Part shown: positions 61,560-64,000 of the stretch, in pieces
How the letters are laid out: each line of letters starts with the position of its first letter
Numbering within the stretch: the stretch's first letter is position 1
From: Cervus elaphus
Taxonomy: Eukaryota; Chordata; Mammalia; Artiodactyla; Cervidae
Assembly: GCF_910594005.1 (NCBI RefSeq)
Contig: NC_057825.1
Location: 45,291,037-45,355,036, forward strand
Length of the DNA: 64,000 bases
Direction of reading: 5' to 3'
Position numbers and translations under genes: made by a program
The notes under the pieces: generated by a model
What the model saw: the letters and a program-made list of their open reading frames with translations, nothing else
What the model was told of the DNA's origin: nothing
Databases searched by the model: none

Positions 61560-63000
61560 GACATATAACCATGTAAATTTAAAGCTTAAAACACACTGAT
61601 TTGATACATCTGTGTACTGCAGTTTTACTGCCATTCCAGTGATAGCGAGCATCTTTATCATGTTACATGATTATGATTTCTTTTTTGTGGTTGAAATAAT
61701 TAAGGTCTGGTCTCTTAGCAAGTTTGATGCTTATAATACAATGTCATTGTCTATCTTTACTATCCTGTGCATTAGATCTCCAGGATTTATTTACTGCTAG
61801 TTGCAAGTTTGTATCCTTAAACAAATGTTTTCTATTCCCCACCCTCCCAGGCCCTGGTAACCACTATTTTACTGTTTTTATGAGGTTGGCTTTTTCAGGT
61901 TGCACATGTAAGCAGTGTCATATGGTATTTGTCTTTCCCTGATTGAATTATCTGATTTTTATGTCTTCAAGGTCCATTCATGTTGTTACAAATGGCAGGA
62001 TTTCCTTCTTTGTCATGGCTGAATACTATTCCAGCATGTATATGTATGTGTATACACGTATATGAATAAGGCTTTGAAAACATGAGAGTGCTTATATCTC
62101 CTTGACATCCTATTTTCATTTCCTTTGGGTTTATACCCAGAAGTGGAATTGCTGGATCATAGGTAGATATATTTTTAATTTTTAAAGGAAGTCCATACTG
62201 TTTTCCGTAAAGGCTGAACCAATTTACGTTCCCACCAGCAGTATACAAAGTTTCCCTTTTCTCCACATCCTCACCAACACTTGTTAACTCTTCTCTCTCT
62301 CTCTTTTTTAAACACCCCATTCATTTCTGAGAGTTTACTTTTTAATAAATAGTCTAATTCATTTATTTATTTATGACTGTGCTGGTTCTTCCTTGCTACA
62401 CGGGCTTTTTTTTCTCTAGTCGCAGAGTCCGGGAACTACTCTCTAGTGCAGTGCGCGGGTTTCTCACTTCAGTGGCTTCTCTTGCTGCCGACCACGCACT
62501 CTAGAATACAGGCTCAGTATTTGTGGCAAATGGGCTTAGTTGCTCCATGGCATGTGGGATCTGAGGACCAGGGATTGCACCCGTCTCCTATATTGGTGGG
62601 CGGATTCTTTACCACTAAGCCACCAGGGAAGCTCTCTTGTCTTCTTCACAATAACCATTCTAAGAAATCTGAAATGTTATCTCATTGCAGTTTTGATTTG
62701 CATTTCCCTGGTGATTTGGGATGTTGAGCATCTCTTCATTTATCTGTTGACTGGGTGCCTTCTTTGGAAAAAATATTTGTTTAGTTCTTCCCATTTTTTA
62801 ATCAAATGTTTAGTTTTTGTCACTTAGTTGGATGAGTTCTTTTTATGTTTTGGGTAACTAATCCCTTATCCAATATATGGTTTGTAAAAATTTTCTCCCA
62901 TTCTGTAGGTTGCCTTTTCATTTTGTTGATTGTTTCTCTTGTGGTGCAGAAGTTTTAAGTTTGATTATTTGTTTTTCTTGTGCTTTTGATGTCATTTAAA
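61560..63000 (-). mobile_element. L1 fragment split by a CHR SINE
   Basis: Reverse L1 3' UTR and ORF2 end ('agaagtggaattgctggatc', 'ggtttataccc'), continuing past the SINE ('tgttgagcatctcttcattt'). Confidence 0.75.
62343..62634 (-). mobile_element. CHR-type SINE in L1
   Basis: Reversed, with 'ttcatttatttatttatgac' tail and 'taccactaagccaccaggga' head. Confidence 0.75.
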
Positions 63001-63113
63001 TGACTAATTTTTAAAATAAAGTAGAAATATAAAGTAGAAATATCAGCTACATTGTATATAGTAACGATAAATATTTTCTCATGAAACATGTTGCAGTTAT
63101 ACTAGATTATACA

Positions 63114-63618
63114 TATAGATGGTCCCCAACTTACAATGGCTACATTTATGATTTTTCAAATTTATGACAGTGCAAAAATGATATGTATTCAGTAGCAACC
63201 AGACTTTGAATTTTTAATCTTCATCTTTTCTTGGGCCTAGTGATTTATGCTTCAGTTCTCCTTCATGGTTCTGGGCGGCAGCAGGCGGCCATAGCTCCCG
63301 GTCAGCCACGTGACCATGAGGTAAACAGTCAATTTACAATCATCCTGTACCCACACAATCATTCTGTTTTACACATTGAGCACAGCATTCAGTAAACTAC
63401 ATGAGCTATTCAACATTTTATTATAAAATAGACTTGTTATAGATGATTTGCCCAGCTGTAGGCTAATGTAAGTATTCTGAGGACATTTAAGGTAGACTGG
63501 GCTTTGATGTTCACAAGATTAGGTACAATAAATGCCTATTTGACTTACGATATTTTCAACTTACAGTGGGTTTACTGGGATTTTAACCCCATCATACATA
63601 AGAGGAAAGTCTGTACGT
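63114..63618. mobile_element. Fossil TA-flanked DNA transposon (Tigger-like, non-coding)
   Basis: Begins AGATGGTCCCCAACTTACAATGG and ends in a degenerate inverted copy near CATACATAAGAGGAAAGTCT, flanked by TA on both sides. The interior matches a common mammalian non-autonomous consensus ('gtcagccacgtgaccatgag', 'ttttcaacttacagtgggtt'). Exact family not certain. Confidence 0.6.
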
Positions 63619-64000
63619 ATGTTTGTGTGTGTGTTGTGTATGTGTGTAAGCTGTGTGGAAGGGTAACCACATTTCCTAGTTTCTCTGGGAAATTCCTAGC
63701 TTATGCCTGTTAACCCAGGGTAATTTTCAACTGTACCCCTTTAAATCTAAAAATATCCTCATTTAGGAATATAAATTATATGATCATCCTGGTCCTAGGT
63801 CTTGTTATAAATTTACTATGAGTTGCAATTCTTTAAAAACTATGAAAAATCCTGGCCTACATGATACCTGATGCACCAGTCTTTCCACACACCTATGGGA
63901 TGATATCAGTATCCCACTGACCAAAATCAGAGGACGTCCACATATTGAAATGCTACCCAGAAGGGGAAAAACAATGCTATCCAGTGAAATCTCCTATATA

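Noticed and set aside
1..64000. CRISPR array, operon, phage or endogenous retrovirus
   Set aside because: No regular spacer repeats, no prokaryotic gene arrangement, and no paired LTRs or retroviral gene order were seen.

Overview
This window comes from a ruminant nuclear genome, most likely cattle or a close bovid. It carries BovB (RTE) LINEs, Bov-tA SINEs, a pecoran-type L1 3' end and many older cetartiodactyl CHR-type SINEs. The only protein-coding gene I can support is XPO1 (exportin-1/CRM1), on the + strand. No bacterial, CRISPR or viral features were seen.

Layout. 1-6.3 kb is upstream intergenic DNA rich in repeats, including a three-level nest of transposons (MER5-like, then mariner, then Bov-tA). 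6.3-8.05 kb is a TATA-less CpG-island promoter with four CCAAT boxes, GC boxes, two TGATTGACAG-type/CCAAT modules, paired AACCGGTT sites and the noncoding first exon. 11,086-47,040 holds 24 coding exons. Joined in frame they give 1,071 codons plus a stop, the usual exportin-1 length, with Cys528 and Glu571 at their known positions. About 47,041-47,970 is the 3' UTR, ending at an AATAAA. From there to 64,000 is intergenic: first about 6 kb with few repeats I recognise, then a repeat-dense stretch with CHR and Bov-tA SINEs, L1 pieces, MIR and a fossil DNA transposon.

How it works. XPO1 is a ring-shaped HEAT-repeat karyopherin. With RanGTP it carries proteins with leucine-rich export signals out of the nucleus, together with adapted RNA cargoes. 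The reading frame is intact throughout. All introns are GT-AG except intron 7, which can only keep the frame by using a GC donor. The early introns are long (13.1 kb for intron 4) and filled with retrotransposons. The middle and 3' exons are compact, with several introns of 79-91 bp.

Nothing here looks like a new multi-gene system. The best leads are regulatory and evolutionary: the repeated decamer-CCAAT promoter modules, the helically phased AACCGGTT pair with two upstream ORFs, the GC-AG intron, a telomere-like repeat inside a SINE, and several retrotransposon junctions that record how they inserted. Repeat family names are from memory of consensus sequences and were not checked with a search.
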